Shown piece after piece: positions 1 through 6,529 of a stretch of 64,000 bases of DNA; within the stretch, counting starts at the first letter, position 1; every line of letters starts with the position of its first letter. This DNA is from M0103 sp040386155 (lineage in GTDB: Bacteria > Bacteroidota > Bacteroidia > Flavobacteriales_D > Crocinitomicaceae), in assembly GCA_040386155.1 (NCBI GenBank), contig JAZKFZ010000004.1:186001-250000 (forward strand), read 5' to 3'. The position numbers and the translations under genes are program-made. Under the pieces are notes generated by a model. That model was not told the DNA's origin. It saw only the letters and a list, made by a program, of their open reading frames with translations, and made no database searches.

Positions 1-105
1 TTCATAAACAGATTCCATTAGTCCAGGACCTAATTCAGAATGGACTTCATAACAGCATTCAATTATTTTGTAGCTTAATTTGTTGTAATATTCTTCATCA
101 ATCAT
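1..105 (-). CDS. GxxExxY family protein, N-terminal 35 residues only (gene runs off the window)
   Basis: Reading the minus strand from the ATG at 105-103 gives 35 codons to the window edge. They contain the family signature: a helix (LSYKIIECCYEVHSELG) followed by GPGLMESVYE, which fits the G-x-x-E-x-x-Y motif that names the family. The family is small (about 120-130 residues) and, as I recall it, related to PD-(D/E)XK nucleases; its role is unsettled. The catalytic half lies outside the window, so intactness cannot be judged. The assignment rests on the motif alone but the match is close. Confidence 0.75.
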   Translation of the reverse strand, partial: MIDEEYYNKLSYKIIECCYEVHSELGPGLMESVYE

Positions 106-217
106 TTCACTTTTTCTTATTTAAGTTAATGAAAAAGATGATTTAAATCCAAATGATTAGTGAAAAATTACTTTAATGTAAACTATTCAACAGCAACTCT
201 CAATTTATTTAGTACGC

Positions 218-249
218 CTCTGTGAACTCCAAAACTCTGTTACTCTGTG
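218..249. repeat. Short CTCTGT(G) repeats upstream of the GxxExxY gene
   Basis: CTCTGTG at 218-224 and 243-249 and CTCTGT at 235-240 lie between the GxxExxY start and the methyltransferase stop. On the strand of the GxxExxY gene they read as CACAGAG repeats about 115-145 nt ahead of the ATG. I recall similar CACAGAG-rich leaders next to such genes elsewhere, but cannot confirm it here. They could be chance in low-complexity sequence. Confidence 0.35.
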
Positions 250-265
250 TTGAAAAATAAACAGA

Positions 266-796
266 TCAAATCCACTTCTTAGTAAACTCCCAAAGAACAA
301 TTCCCGCGCAAACAGAAACGTTGAAACTATGTTTTGTCCCAAACTGTGGAATTTCAATGATATAATCGGAAGCATCAATAACAGACTGATCTACGCCATT
401 TACCTCATTTCCGAACACTAAGGCAAAGCGATCATCTGCTAATTTATCGACATCTTGCAGTAAGGTTGTTTTTTCCGTCTGCTCAATCGTGCAAACCTTA
501 ATGTTTTGTGCTTTTAGCTCAGCCACCAATTCATTAATGTTTTCTCGGTATTCCCACGTAATTGTTTCAGTGGCGCCAAGTGCTGTTTTTTGAATATCGC
601 GATGAGGAGGTTGTGCTGTAATTCCGCAGAGATAAATTTTTTCCACATTCAAGGCATCTGCGGTGCGAAAAAACGAGCCGATGTTGTTCAAACTTCTAAT
701 GTCGTTCAAGATGACAATAAGGGGAAATTTTTGTTGATGTTTAAATTCTTCCTCTGAAATTCGATCCAACTCCCACAATTTCAATTTTCGATTCAT
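266..796 (-). CDS. SpoU/TrmH-family RNA 2'-O-methyltransferase
   Basis: A 176-residue SPOUT-fold methyltransferase, expected to move a methyl group from S-adenosylmethionine to a ribose 2'-OH of tRNA or rRNA in the cytoplasm. All three family motifs are visible. Motif 1 is N38-I-G-S-F-F-R44, with the conserved Asn and Arg. Motif 2 is FGNEVNGV at about 128-135. Motif 3 is IPQFGTKHSFNVSVCAG at about 149-165, which forms the knotted cofactor site. There is no N-terminal substrate-binding extension, so it is a minimal catalytic domain like TrmL/TrmH. The target nucleotide cannot be read from sequence. It is transcribed divergently from mutS, with a -7 box almost touching the ATG. Confidence 0.9.
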   Translation of the reverse strand: MNRKLKLWELDRISEEEFKHQQKFPLIVILNDIRSLNNIGSFFRTADALNVEKIYLCGITAQPPHRDIQKTALGATETITWEYRENINELVAELKAQNIKVCTIEQTEKTTLLQDVDKLADDRFALVFGNEVNGVDQSVIDASDYIIEIPQFGTKHSFNVSVCAGIVLWEFTKKWI

Positions 797-800
797 GAAA

Positions 801-808
801 CAAAGTTA
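801..808 (-). promoter_or_regulatory. -7 promoter box of the SpoU methyltransferase gene
   Basis: On the minus strand the bases read TAACTTTG, a full match to the Bacteroidota -7 consensus TAnnTTTG, ending only 4 nt before the ATG at 796. Transcription would start at or just inside the start codon, implying a leaderless or nearly leaderless mRNA. No clear TTG -33 box was seen at the usual distance. Confidence 0.45.
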
Positions 809-926
809 GAAAATATCAACTATCACTTCTCATTCCCAACATTGTTAATTTCTTTCGGTGTGCTATTAGCTTTCTGTCCACTAAATTTTCGCTAATTTTA
901 GATTCCAATTTTTAACGTCCAACATC

Positions 927-3566
927 TTGTCAAAAGCAATTAAAGATAAATCGCCCACAGAAACGCCGTTGATGAAGCAATACAATCAAATTAAGGCGAA
1001 GCACCCCGAAGCTTTATTGCTTTTTCGTGTTGGAGATTTTTATGAAACATTTGGAGCAGACGCCATTAAAACGAGTAAAATTTTAGGAATTATTTTAACA
1101 AAACGTGGTGCTGGCAGTAGCTCTGAAATTGAGTTGGCTGGATTTCCATATCACTCGCTGGATAATTATTTACCGAAGCTAATTCGTGCCGGTCAACGGG
1201 TGGCAATTTGTGAGCAATTGGAGGATCCTAAAATGACGAAAACGATTGTCAAACGAGGTGTTACAGAATTGTTGAGTCCAGGAGTTTCATTGAATGATCA
1301 AGTCTTAGACCAAAAGAAAAATAATTTCCTTTGTGCCATTCATCGTTGCAAAAAAAATACGGGAATTGCATTTCTTGATATTTCTACGGGTGAGTTTCTG
1401 TTGACAGAAGGCTCCGATGAGTACATCGATAAATTAATACAAAGTTTTAGGCCAGCAGAAATTCTATTTCAAAAAAATAAGGCGCAAGAAATAAATGATT
1501 TTATTCCTGAAAAATGTGCCTCTTTCCGATTAGAGGAGTGGGTTTTTATGGAAGATTATGCCAACGAAATTTTGAACAAGCATTTCGAAACTAAATCCTT
1601 GAAAGGTTTTGGAATCGAAGAATTGGAAGCTGGAATTATTGCTGCAGGTGTTGTCATGCATTATTTGAACGAAAATCAACATCAACGTCTGAAACACATT
1701 ACTTCCATCGCTAGAATTGAAGAGGAGCGCTATGTTTGGCTAGATAAATTTACCATTCGAAACCTCGAATTGGTTTTCTCTCCGCACGAAAGATCAACTA
1801 CGCTAATCGATATTTTAGATCATACCAAAACTCCCATGGGCGGTCGCTTGATGCGCAGGTGGGTGATGTTGCCCTTGAAAGATTTGCAACCTGTACAAGA
1901 GCGTAGCAATGCAGTTGCGGATATTGTCAAAGGAATAAAGGAGGGAAAAGAGCTAAGTTCAACCTTGAGAGAAATAGGTGATATTGAACGCTTAATTTCA
2001 AAAATTGCAGTTGGAAAAGTGAACCCGAAGGAAGTCATGTATTTGAAGCGATCATTGCTCTTAATGGAACCACTAAAGGAGTTTACAAAGCAATTTACAT
2101 CTAAATTAATCTCGAAAATAAGCGATCAAATAAATCCCTGTCAAACTTTAATTGATTTGATTTCTGACTGTTTGGTAGACGATCCAGCTGTGCAAATTAA
2201 CAAGGGAGAAGTAATTCGAAGCAGTTTCGATCAAGAATTGAATGAATTGCGCTCATTGCTTCAAAATAGTAAAGATTACCTAGAAAATTTGCGACTTTCA
2301 GAAATTGAGCGAACAGGAATCACCAACTTGAAAATTGCATTCAACAACGTTTTTGGCTACTATATTGAAGTAACTAACTCTCATAAAGATAAAGTGCCTG
2401 CTGAATGGCATCGAAAGCAAACGCTTACTGGAGCTGAAAGATACATTACAGAAGAGCTGAAAGTATATGAAAGTAAAATTTTAAGTGCAGAGGATAGCAT
2501 TCAAGCCATTGAAGTTAGAATTTTTAATAACTTAATTTTGCAAATGTTGGATTACATTCAGCCTTTGCAATTAAACGCTAATATTATAGCACAATTAGAT
2601 TGTTTAAATTCGTTTGCTGAAATAGCTATTCTCAACAATTACGCACAACCACAACTCAACGAAGGAACTAAAATTGATATCAAGAATGGCCGTCACCCTG
2701 TCATTGAGAAACAGCTGAAAGATGGTGAATTGTATGTTGCTAATGATCTTTATTTAGACAATGAGCAGCAACAAATCATGATGATTACTGGACCAAATAT
2801 GAGCGGTAAAAGTGCGGTACTTCGTCAAACTGCACTTATTTGCTTAATGGCGCAAATGGGTTCTTTTGTTCCTGCTGATGCCGCAGAAATTGGCTTATTG
2901 GACAAGGTTTTTACGCGTGTAGGTGCTTCGGATAATATTTCTTCAGGCGAATCCACCTTCATGGTAGAAATGAATGAAACTGCGAGTATTCTCAATAATT
3001 TGTCGGATAGAAGTTTAATTCTTTTTGATGAAATTGGTAGAGGAACAAGCACCTATGATGGAATTTCAATTGCTTGGTCGATTGCTGAATTTTTGCACGA
3101 AAACAAAAAATATAAACCGAAAACATTATTTGCAACGCATTATCATGAATTGAACGAGATGTGCAATCGTTTTGAACGCATCCACAACTTCAATGTTTCT
3201 GTGAAAGAGATTGGTGCTAAAATATTATTCACAAGAAAATTAGTTCCAGGTGGCAGCGAGCATTCATTCGGAATTCATGTTGCCAAATTAGCAGGAATGC
3301 CAAGTGAAGTGGTGCAGCGAGCGGAAGAAATTTTGGTAGTATTGGAGCAAGAAAATGAATTAACAAGGCACCAATCAACTGCGAAAAAATCCAAGAATAC
3401 AAAAGGAAATAGTGGTGAAAGTCCTATGCAAATGAGCTTTTTTCAATTAAACGACCCAGTCTTAGAGCAAATTCACGACGAATTAGTGAGTATCGACATC
3501 AATACCTTAACACCTGTTGAAGCTTTGATGAAATTGAATGAAATTAAAAAGTTAACTGGAGGGTAA
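927..3566 (+). CDS. mutS: DNA mismatch repair protein MutS
   Basis: An 879-residue MutS1 protein that recognises mispaired bases and starts mismatch repair with MutL. The mismatch-reading F-x-E motif is F38-Y39-E40. The ATPase domain has a Walker A motif GPNMSGKS at 622-629, followed by the Walker B stretch LILFDEIGRGTSTYDG and the switch histidines in FATHYHEL. The C-terminus contains a conserved MSFFQL segment. Length is normal. The start is TTG at 927, chosen because the conserved ETPLMKQY stretch begins before the first in-frame ATG (972). The gene stands alone, divergent from the methyltransferase. Confidence 0.97.
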   Translation: MSKAIKDKSPTETPLMKQYNQIKAKHPEALLLFRVGDFYETFGADAIKTSKILGIILTKRGAGSSSEIELAGFPYHSLDNYLPKLIRAGQRVAICEQLEDPKMTKTIVKRGVTELLSPGVSLNDQVLDQKKNNFLCAIHRCKKNTGIAFLDISTGEFLLTEGSDEYIDKLIQSFRPAEILFQKNKAQEINDFIPEKCASFRLEEWVFMEDYANEILNKHFETKSLKGFGIEELEAGIIAAGVVMHYLNENQHQRLKHITSIARIEEERYVWLDKFTIRNLELVFSPHERSTTLIDILDHTKTPMGGRLMRRWVMLPLKDLQPVQERSNAVADIVKGIKEGKELSSTLREIGDIERLISKIAVGKVNPKEVMYLKRSLLLMEPLKEFTKQFTSKLISKISDQINPCQTLIDLISDCLVDDPAVQINKGEVIRSSFDQELNELRSLLQNSKDYLENLRLSEIERTGITNLKIAFNNVFGYYIEVTNSHKDKVPAEWHRKQTLTGAERYITEELKVYESKILSAEDSIQAIEVRIFNNLILQMLDYIQPLQLNANIIAQLDCLNSFAEIAILNNYAQPQLNEGTKIDIKNGRHPVIEKQLKDGELYVANDLYLDNEQQQIMMITGPNMSGKSAVLRQTALICLMAQMGSFVPADAAEIGLLDKVFTRVGASDNISSGESTFMVEMNETASILNNLSDRSLILFDEIGRGTSTYDGISIAWSIAEFLHENKKYKPKTLFATHYHELNEMCNRFERIHNFNVSVKEIGAKILFTRKLVPGGSEHSFGIHVAKLAGMPSEVVQRAEEILVVLEQENELTRHQSTAKKSKNTKGNSGESPMQMSFFQLNDPVLEQIHDELVSIDINTLTPVEALMKLNEIKKLTGG

Positions 3567-3627
3567 GATGGTCTTATCCTTAAAAATTTCTTAACAAACT
3601 ATTTTTTTTTATTTCTACTACTTGTCC

Positions 3628-3635
3628 TATTTTTG
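3628..3635 (+). promoter_or_regulatory. -7 promoter box ahead of the type B cargo gene
   Basis: TATTTTTG, a full match to TAnnTTTG, lies about 75 nt before the ATG at 3711. It predicts a transcript independent of mutS, which ends at 3566. The -33 element is not obvious. Confidence 0.4.
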
Positions 3636-3710
3636 TATCAATAAATGGATGATCTCCTTGAGGCTTAACTTGCCAAAACCTTCCATTCTGATGAAGTTGT
3701 TAGTTTGTAC

Positions 3711-5423
3711 ATGCGCTATTTTTTTCTTGCTTTAGTTTTTTTTGTTTCCATCTTTAGTGTCGTTGGACAGCAATTAATCATCAACGAAATTTCTCAAGGA
3801 ACTGGAAATCAAGAGTATGTTGAATTTGTAGTTATTGGGAACACCATTTGTGAAAACGACCCACTTCCTTGTATCGACCTTCGAAAAGTTATTTTTGACG
3901 ATAACAATGGTTTTTTTGCTACTGGTTCAGGCGTTGGAATTGCCTCCGGCGCATTGCGATTTTCGAATGATGTTTTTTGGTCGTGCATTCCGCAAGGAAC
4001 TTTCATTCTCGTGTACAATCAAGCGGATCCAAATCCCTTACTGCCTCCAAACGATGTTTCTACCACTGATGGCAATTGCTATTTAGTTTTACCAGCCAAC
4101 AGTCCACTTTTGGAATCCACATCTGTTAGTCCAACGATTTCAAATACTTCATATCCGCCAGATGCAGATTGGGGTCCAAGCACTGGATGGTCGCCAATTT
4201 TAATGGCAAACAGTGGCGATTCCTTCATGATTCCTGATTTATCGAATAATGGAGTTCCCTTGCATTCTGTAAGTTGGGGAAACAATACCATGGGATCCAT
4301 TATTTATTTTGCGGGATCTGCGGCAGGCTTGGTTTTTTCTTTTAAAAATACGGTTGATAATAATCCTGATAATCAAGCGAATTGGGTGGCTGAAGACATT
4401 GCAAACGGAACACCAGGAGCGCCAAATAGTACTGCAAATGATGTGTGGATTGGAACAATGAATCCCACGTGCCGACAAAATGCGCTTCTCAATTTAAGTG
4501 CAACAAATACTGCGTGTGGAGGAACCAATGGAACAGCAAGCGTATCGGTGAATGGTGTTTCTAACTTCACTATCGAATGGGACAATGGAAGTGCTACACC
4601 AACTATTTCAAATCTATCTGCTGGTTTTTATGTGGTGACAATTACTGACAATAGTACTGGTTGTGAAATTATTGATTCTGTAGAAGTGATCAATTCTCCT
4701 GGAACTTTAGCAACAAGTTTGGTCGTAAGTCCAGAAAATTGTCCCGGAAGTTGTGATGGAAATATTGCAGTAACAATTTTGGGAGGTGCTTTACCTTTGA
4801 CTACAACTTGGACATTCAATGGGAATTCTATCACAGCCCCTGCTCCAAATCAAGCTTGTAGTGGCAACTATCAATTGACAGTAGTTGATAATGATGGTTG
4901 CACTGCTATTGAAAGTGCAACTGTAAACACCACACTTAATCCGGTAATTAGTGTTTCGAATGACACTTTAATTTGCATTCGAGACACTATTGAACTATCG
5001 GCAAGTGGTGGAGCAAGCGTCGTATGGTCAACGGGTGAAATTGCCGAAAATATATTTGTTACGCCATTATCAACAACGGTTTACACTGTTGCAGTTACTT
5101 CAGGCGCATGTTCTGTGAACGAAAGTATTACGGTTGCAGTAGAAAATTGTGACAATGATCATTTTATAGAATTTCCGAATGTCTTTTCACCCAATGGCGA
5201 TGGAATTAATGAAGTTTTTGAGCCAATTTTATATGAAAATGTAGAAACTATTCTATTTTCAATCTACAATCGTTGGGGAAATGTATTATTTAGTTCTAGT
5301 GAGCAAACTATTTCTTGGAGTGGAGCCAATGCTGTGGAAGGCACTTATTTCTATACGCTTAGGTATGAAAATTGGGTAGGTAGTGAAGGTCAAAAACATG
5401 GATTTTTTCATCTTGAACGATAA
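3711..5423 (+). CDS. Secreted protein with lamin-tail-like N-terminus and T9SS type B (gliding-motility-associated) C-terminal domain
   Basis: About 570 residues, probably exported by Sec and then by the T9SS to the surface. The start is placed at ATG 3711; an in-frame TTG two codons earlier is possible. The N-terminus is a clear signal peptide (hydrophobic stretch ending near GQQ). Residues 20-240 begin LIINEISQG and are rich in surface-type beta sequence, resembling the lamin-tail domain of extracellular bacterial proteins. Two or three cysteine-bearing SprB-like/Ig-like repeats follow. The last ~85 residues are a type B sorting domain: FPNVFSPNGDGINEVF, IYNRWGNVLF, then a GTYFYTL strand. 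Ligand or function is not predictable. Confidence 0.85.
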   Translation: MRYFFLALVFFVSIFSVVGQQLIINEISQGTGNQEYVEFVVIGNTICENDPLPCIDLRKVIFDDNNGFFATGSGVGIASGALRFSNDVFWSCIPQGTFILVYNQADPNPLLPPNDVSTTDGNCYLVLPANSPLLESTSVSPTISNTSYPPDADWGPSTGWSPILMANSGDSFMIPDLSNNGVPLHSVSWGNNTMGSIIYFAGSAAGLVFSFKNTVDNNPDNQANWVAEDIANGTPGAPNSTANDVWIGTMNPTCRQNALLNLSATNTACGGTNGTASVSVNGVSNFTIEWDNGSATPTISNLSAGFYVVTITDNSTGCEIIDSVEVINSPGTLATSLVVSPENCPGSCDGNIAVTILGGALPLTTTWTFNGNSITAPAPNQACSGNYQLTVVDNDGCTAIESATVNTTLNPVISVSNDTLICIRDTIELSASGGASVVWSTGEIAENIFVTPLSTTVYTVAVTSGACSVNESITVAVENCDNDHFIEFPNVFSPNGDGINEVFEPILYENVETILFSIYNRWGNVLFSSSEQTISWSGANAVEGTYFYTLRYENWVGSEGQKHGFFHLER

Positions 5424-5470
5424 TTTTTTTGAATTTTTATTCTGAACTTTTCTGAATTAAATAAATATAT

Positions 5471-5478
5471 TATATTTG
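5471..5478 (+). promoter_or_regulatory. -7 promoter box of the tRNA locus
   Basis: TATATTTG matches TAnnTTTG exactly and lies in the AT-rich stretch between the cargo gene and the tRNA region. Transcription would begin near 5485 and run through the tRNA-Gly-like remnant into tRNA-Gly. Confidence 0.5.
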
Positions 5479-5505
5479 CAACCCCAATGCAACGGTAGAT
5501 GGGGG

Positions 5506-5569
5506 TAAAGTATAAAGTTATAAGGGAGAGTAGCTCTCCCGATAGCTATCGGGATATAGAGCACAAGCC
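5506..5569 (+). pseudogene. Partial copy of the 5' end of tRNA-Gly, with its D-loop replaced by an 18-bp palindrome
   Basis: The stretch TAAAG...ATAAGGGAGAGTAGCTC at 5506-5536 matches the leader and first 13 bases of the real tRNA-Gly (5601-5627). After the palindrome at 5537-5554 the match resumes with TAGAGCACAAGCC against TAGAGCACAACC of the tRNA. The D-loop bases AGTTGG are thus replaced by the palindrome plus TA. No anticodon arm, T arm or 3' acceptor strand can be folded from 5570-5600, so this is a non-functional remnant. It probably lies inside the tRNA transcript. Confidence 0.65.
5537..5554. repeat. 18-bp perfect palindrome, copy 1
   Basis: TCCCGATAGCTATCGGGA is its own reverse complement and occurs twice in the window (again at 6217-6234), both times inside a broken tRNA fragment. 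I recall the same core as an abundant interspersed palindrome in Bacteroidota genomes, but that is memory, not a search. Confidence 0.9.
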
Positions 5570-5614
5570 ACTAACTGACGTGTTGTGGTAGCGTTATAAA
5601 TAAAGTAAATATAA

Positions 5615-5687
5615 GCGAGAGTAGCTCAGTTGGTAGAGCACAACCTTGCCAAGGTTGGGGTCGCGAGTTCGAATCTCGTCTCCCGCT
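5615..5687 (+). tRNA. tRNA-Gly (anticodon GCC)
   Basis: A 73-nt cloverleaf. The acceptor strands are GCGAGAG and CTCCCGC, the D arm is GCTC..GAGC, the anticodon stem is CAACC/GGTTG around loop TTGCCAA, and the T arm is GCGAG-TTCGAAT-CTCGT. The anticodon GCC is at 5648-5650. The 3' CCA is not encoded. The acceptor stem has one A-C mismatch at the fourth pair, where most relatives have G-C; this may be tolerated or a sign of decay. A terminator follows 13 nt downstream. Confidence 0.93.
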
Positions 5688-5700
5688 CAAAGAGTTAAGA

Positions 5701-5728
5701 AAGGGTTGATCAATGGTCACCCTTTTTT
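5701..5728 (+). terminator. Rho-independent terminator after tRNA-Gly
   Basis: AAGGGT (5701-5706) pairs with ACCCTT (5719-5724), followed by a run of T. Its position directly behind tRNA-Gly suggests that tRNA-Leu is at least partly transcribed separately. Confidence 0.6.
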
Positions 5729-5765
5729 ACTCTATTATGACAACAGTCGTGTTGTCGAAGTATAT

Positions 5766-5848
5766 GCTCGAGTGGTGGAATGGTAGACACGCCGGACTTA
5801 AAATCCTGTGCTCTTTGGGGCGTGCGGGTTCAAGTCCCGCCTCGAGTA
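5766..5848 (+). tRNA. tRNA-Leu (anticodon TAA)
   Basis: An 83-nt class II tRNA with a variable arm. The acceptor is GCTCGAG/CTCGAGT (first pair G-T) with discriminator A, as expected for leucine. The anticodon loop is CTTAAAA with TAA at 5799-5801, and the T arm GCGGG-TTCAAGT-CCCGC is intact. The anticodon stem has one C-T mismatch. Its 3' end and downstream terminator are duplicated at 6208-6315. Confidence 0.92.
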
Positions 5849-5917
5849 CTACGAGCGCTTCCAGTTCGTTGGAATTGCCTTGATTTTCTTCGGAAAGTTG
5901 AGGCTTTTTTGATTTTG
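5824..5917 (+). repeat. Direct repeat, copy 1: tRNA-Leu 3' end plus terminator
   Basis: These 94 bp, from the tRNA-Leu T arm through the terminator, recur at 6208-6315 nearly unchanged (one base differs in the small CCAGTTCGTTGG hairpin, one near the T run). In copy 2 the T-loop bases AGTC are replaced by the 18-bp palindrome. The two copies flank the GIY-YIG gene, whose ATG follows copy 1 directly. Confidence 0.85.
5877..5910 (+). terminator. Terminator of tRNA-Leu with a UUCG tetraloop
   Basis: GCCTTGATTTTC (5877-5888) pairs over all 12 positions, with G-U wobbles, with GAAAGTTGAGGC (5893-5904) around the stable tetraloop TTCG. TTTTTT follows. The GIY-YIG ATG lies 8 nt beyond the T run. 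Confidence 0.88.
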
Positions 5918-5918
5918 G

Positions 5919-6203
5919 ATGGCAACAGTTTACATACTTTATTCTGAGAGTTTAAAAAAATTCTATACAGGAAGCTGTAAGAATATTTCCGAACGTTTAG
6001 AAGAACATCGAGAAAAAAAAATTCAAAATGCGTTTACATCAAAGGTTTCAGATTGGACTTTATTTTTTCAACTCAACGATTTGTCATATGTGCAAGCCAG
6101 AAAGATCGAATCCCACATAAAAAAGATGAAAAGTAGCACGTATATTGAAAATTTGTTAAACTACCCCGAAATCGCAGATCAGCTATGTAAAAAATATGAG
6201 TAG
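5919..6203 (+). CDS. Small GIY-YIG domain nuclease
   Basis: A 94-residue single-domain GIY-YIG protein. The N-terminal strand is VYILYSESLKKFYTGSC: the GIY half is the YIL tyrosine segment and the YIG half is FYTG. A helix with the conserved arginine follows (ISERLEEHR), and the putative catalytic glutamate is in ARKIESHIKKMKS. The family includes standalone nucleases of unknown biological role and homing endonuclease domains. The gene sits between two direct copies of the tRNA-Leu 3' end and has no promoter or terminator of its own apart from those repeats, so transcription probably reads through from the tRNA. This context suggests a tRNA-associated mobile unit. The domain call is firm; the role is inference. 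Confidence 0.85.
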   Translation: MATVYILYSESLKKFYTGSCKNISERLEEHREKKIQNAFTSKVSDWTLFFQLNDLSYVQARKIESHIKKMKSSTYIENLLNYPEIADQLCKKYE

Positions 6204-6216
6204 TTGCGCGGGTTCA

Positions 6217-6234
6217 TCCCGATAGCTATCGGGA
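6217..6234. repeat. 18-bp perfect palindrome, copy 2
   Basis: Identical to 5537-5554. Here it replaces the bases AGTC in the T loop of the tRNA-Leu remnant. The flanking tRNA bases continue on each side without other loss. Confidence 0.9.
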
Positions 6235-6274
6235 CCGCCTCGAGTACTACGAGCGCTTCCAGTTCTTTGGAATT

Positions 6275-6308
6275 GCCTTGATTTTCTTCGGAAAGTTGAG
6301 GCCTTTTT
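6275..6308 (+). terminator. Duplicated UUCG-loop terminator behind the GIY-YIG gene
   Basis: Same 12-bp stem and TTCG loop as 5877-5910 (stem 6275-6286 and 6291-6302), with one C inserted before a T5 run. It now serves as terminator for the GIY-YIG gene. Confidence 0.8.
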
Positions 6309-6315
6309 GATTTTG

Positions 6316-6529
6316 ATAGATTTGTACTAAGAGCAAGATCTATTGCTTCGAGCCCCTCAGGGTTAGGTGAACTTGTTTTTTGATCAGAACAATTCATTTT
6401 TTTTATTTCTACTCACCTTTTTGGTTTTTAATTCGTTAAGTGGAGCATAGGGGCTTTTTTTGAAATGGGAGAAAGCTTTTAGTAATTAAAAAATTAATTC
6501 TATATTTACGGTTCTGAAAATTATAAATT
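6316..6529. other. AT-rich intergenic stretch without a gene
   Basis: No supported reading frame or RNA. A TATATTTA sequence about 30 nt before the next ATG differs from the -7 consensus only in its last base and is a candidate promoter for the gene at 6530. The same TATATTTA box lies ahead of the C-type lectin gene that starts at 50675. Confidence 0.5.

Larger units (their letters stand above)
6208..6315 (+). repeat. Direct repeat, copy 2: broken tRNA-Leu 3' end plus terminator
   Basis: It begins with the tRNA-Leu T-arm bases GCGGGTTCA, is interrupted by the palindrome at 6217-6234, then resumes with CCGCCTCGAGTA and the whole downstream terminator region. The T stem is destroyed and no 5' half is present, so it is a tRNA remnant. 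It lies 4 nt past the GIY-YIG stop codon. Confidence 0.85.

Noticed and set aside
3567..3710. A second start, ATG at 3691, for a gene ahead of the type B cargo protein
   Set aside because: That frame stops after 14 codons and is out of phase with the cargo gene.
5570..5600. A possible third tRNA running 5525-5600 with the palindrome as a long D-loop
   Set aside because: The 5' part imitates tRNA-Gly, but no anticodon stem, T arm (GTTC-type loop) or pairing 3' acceptor strand can be drawn from 5570-5600.
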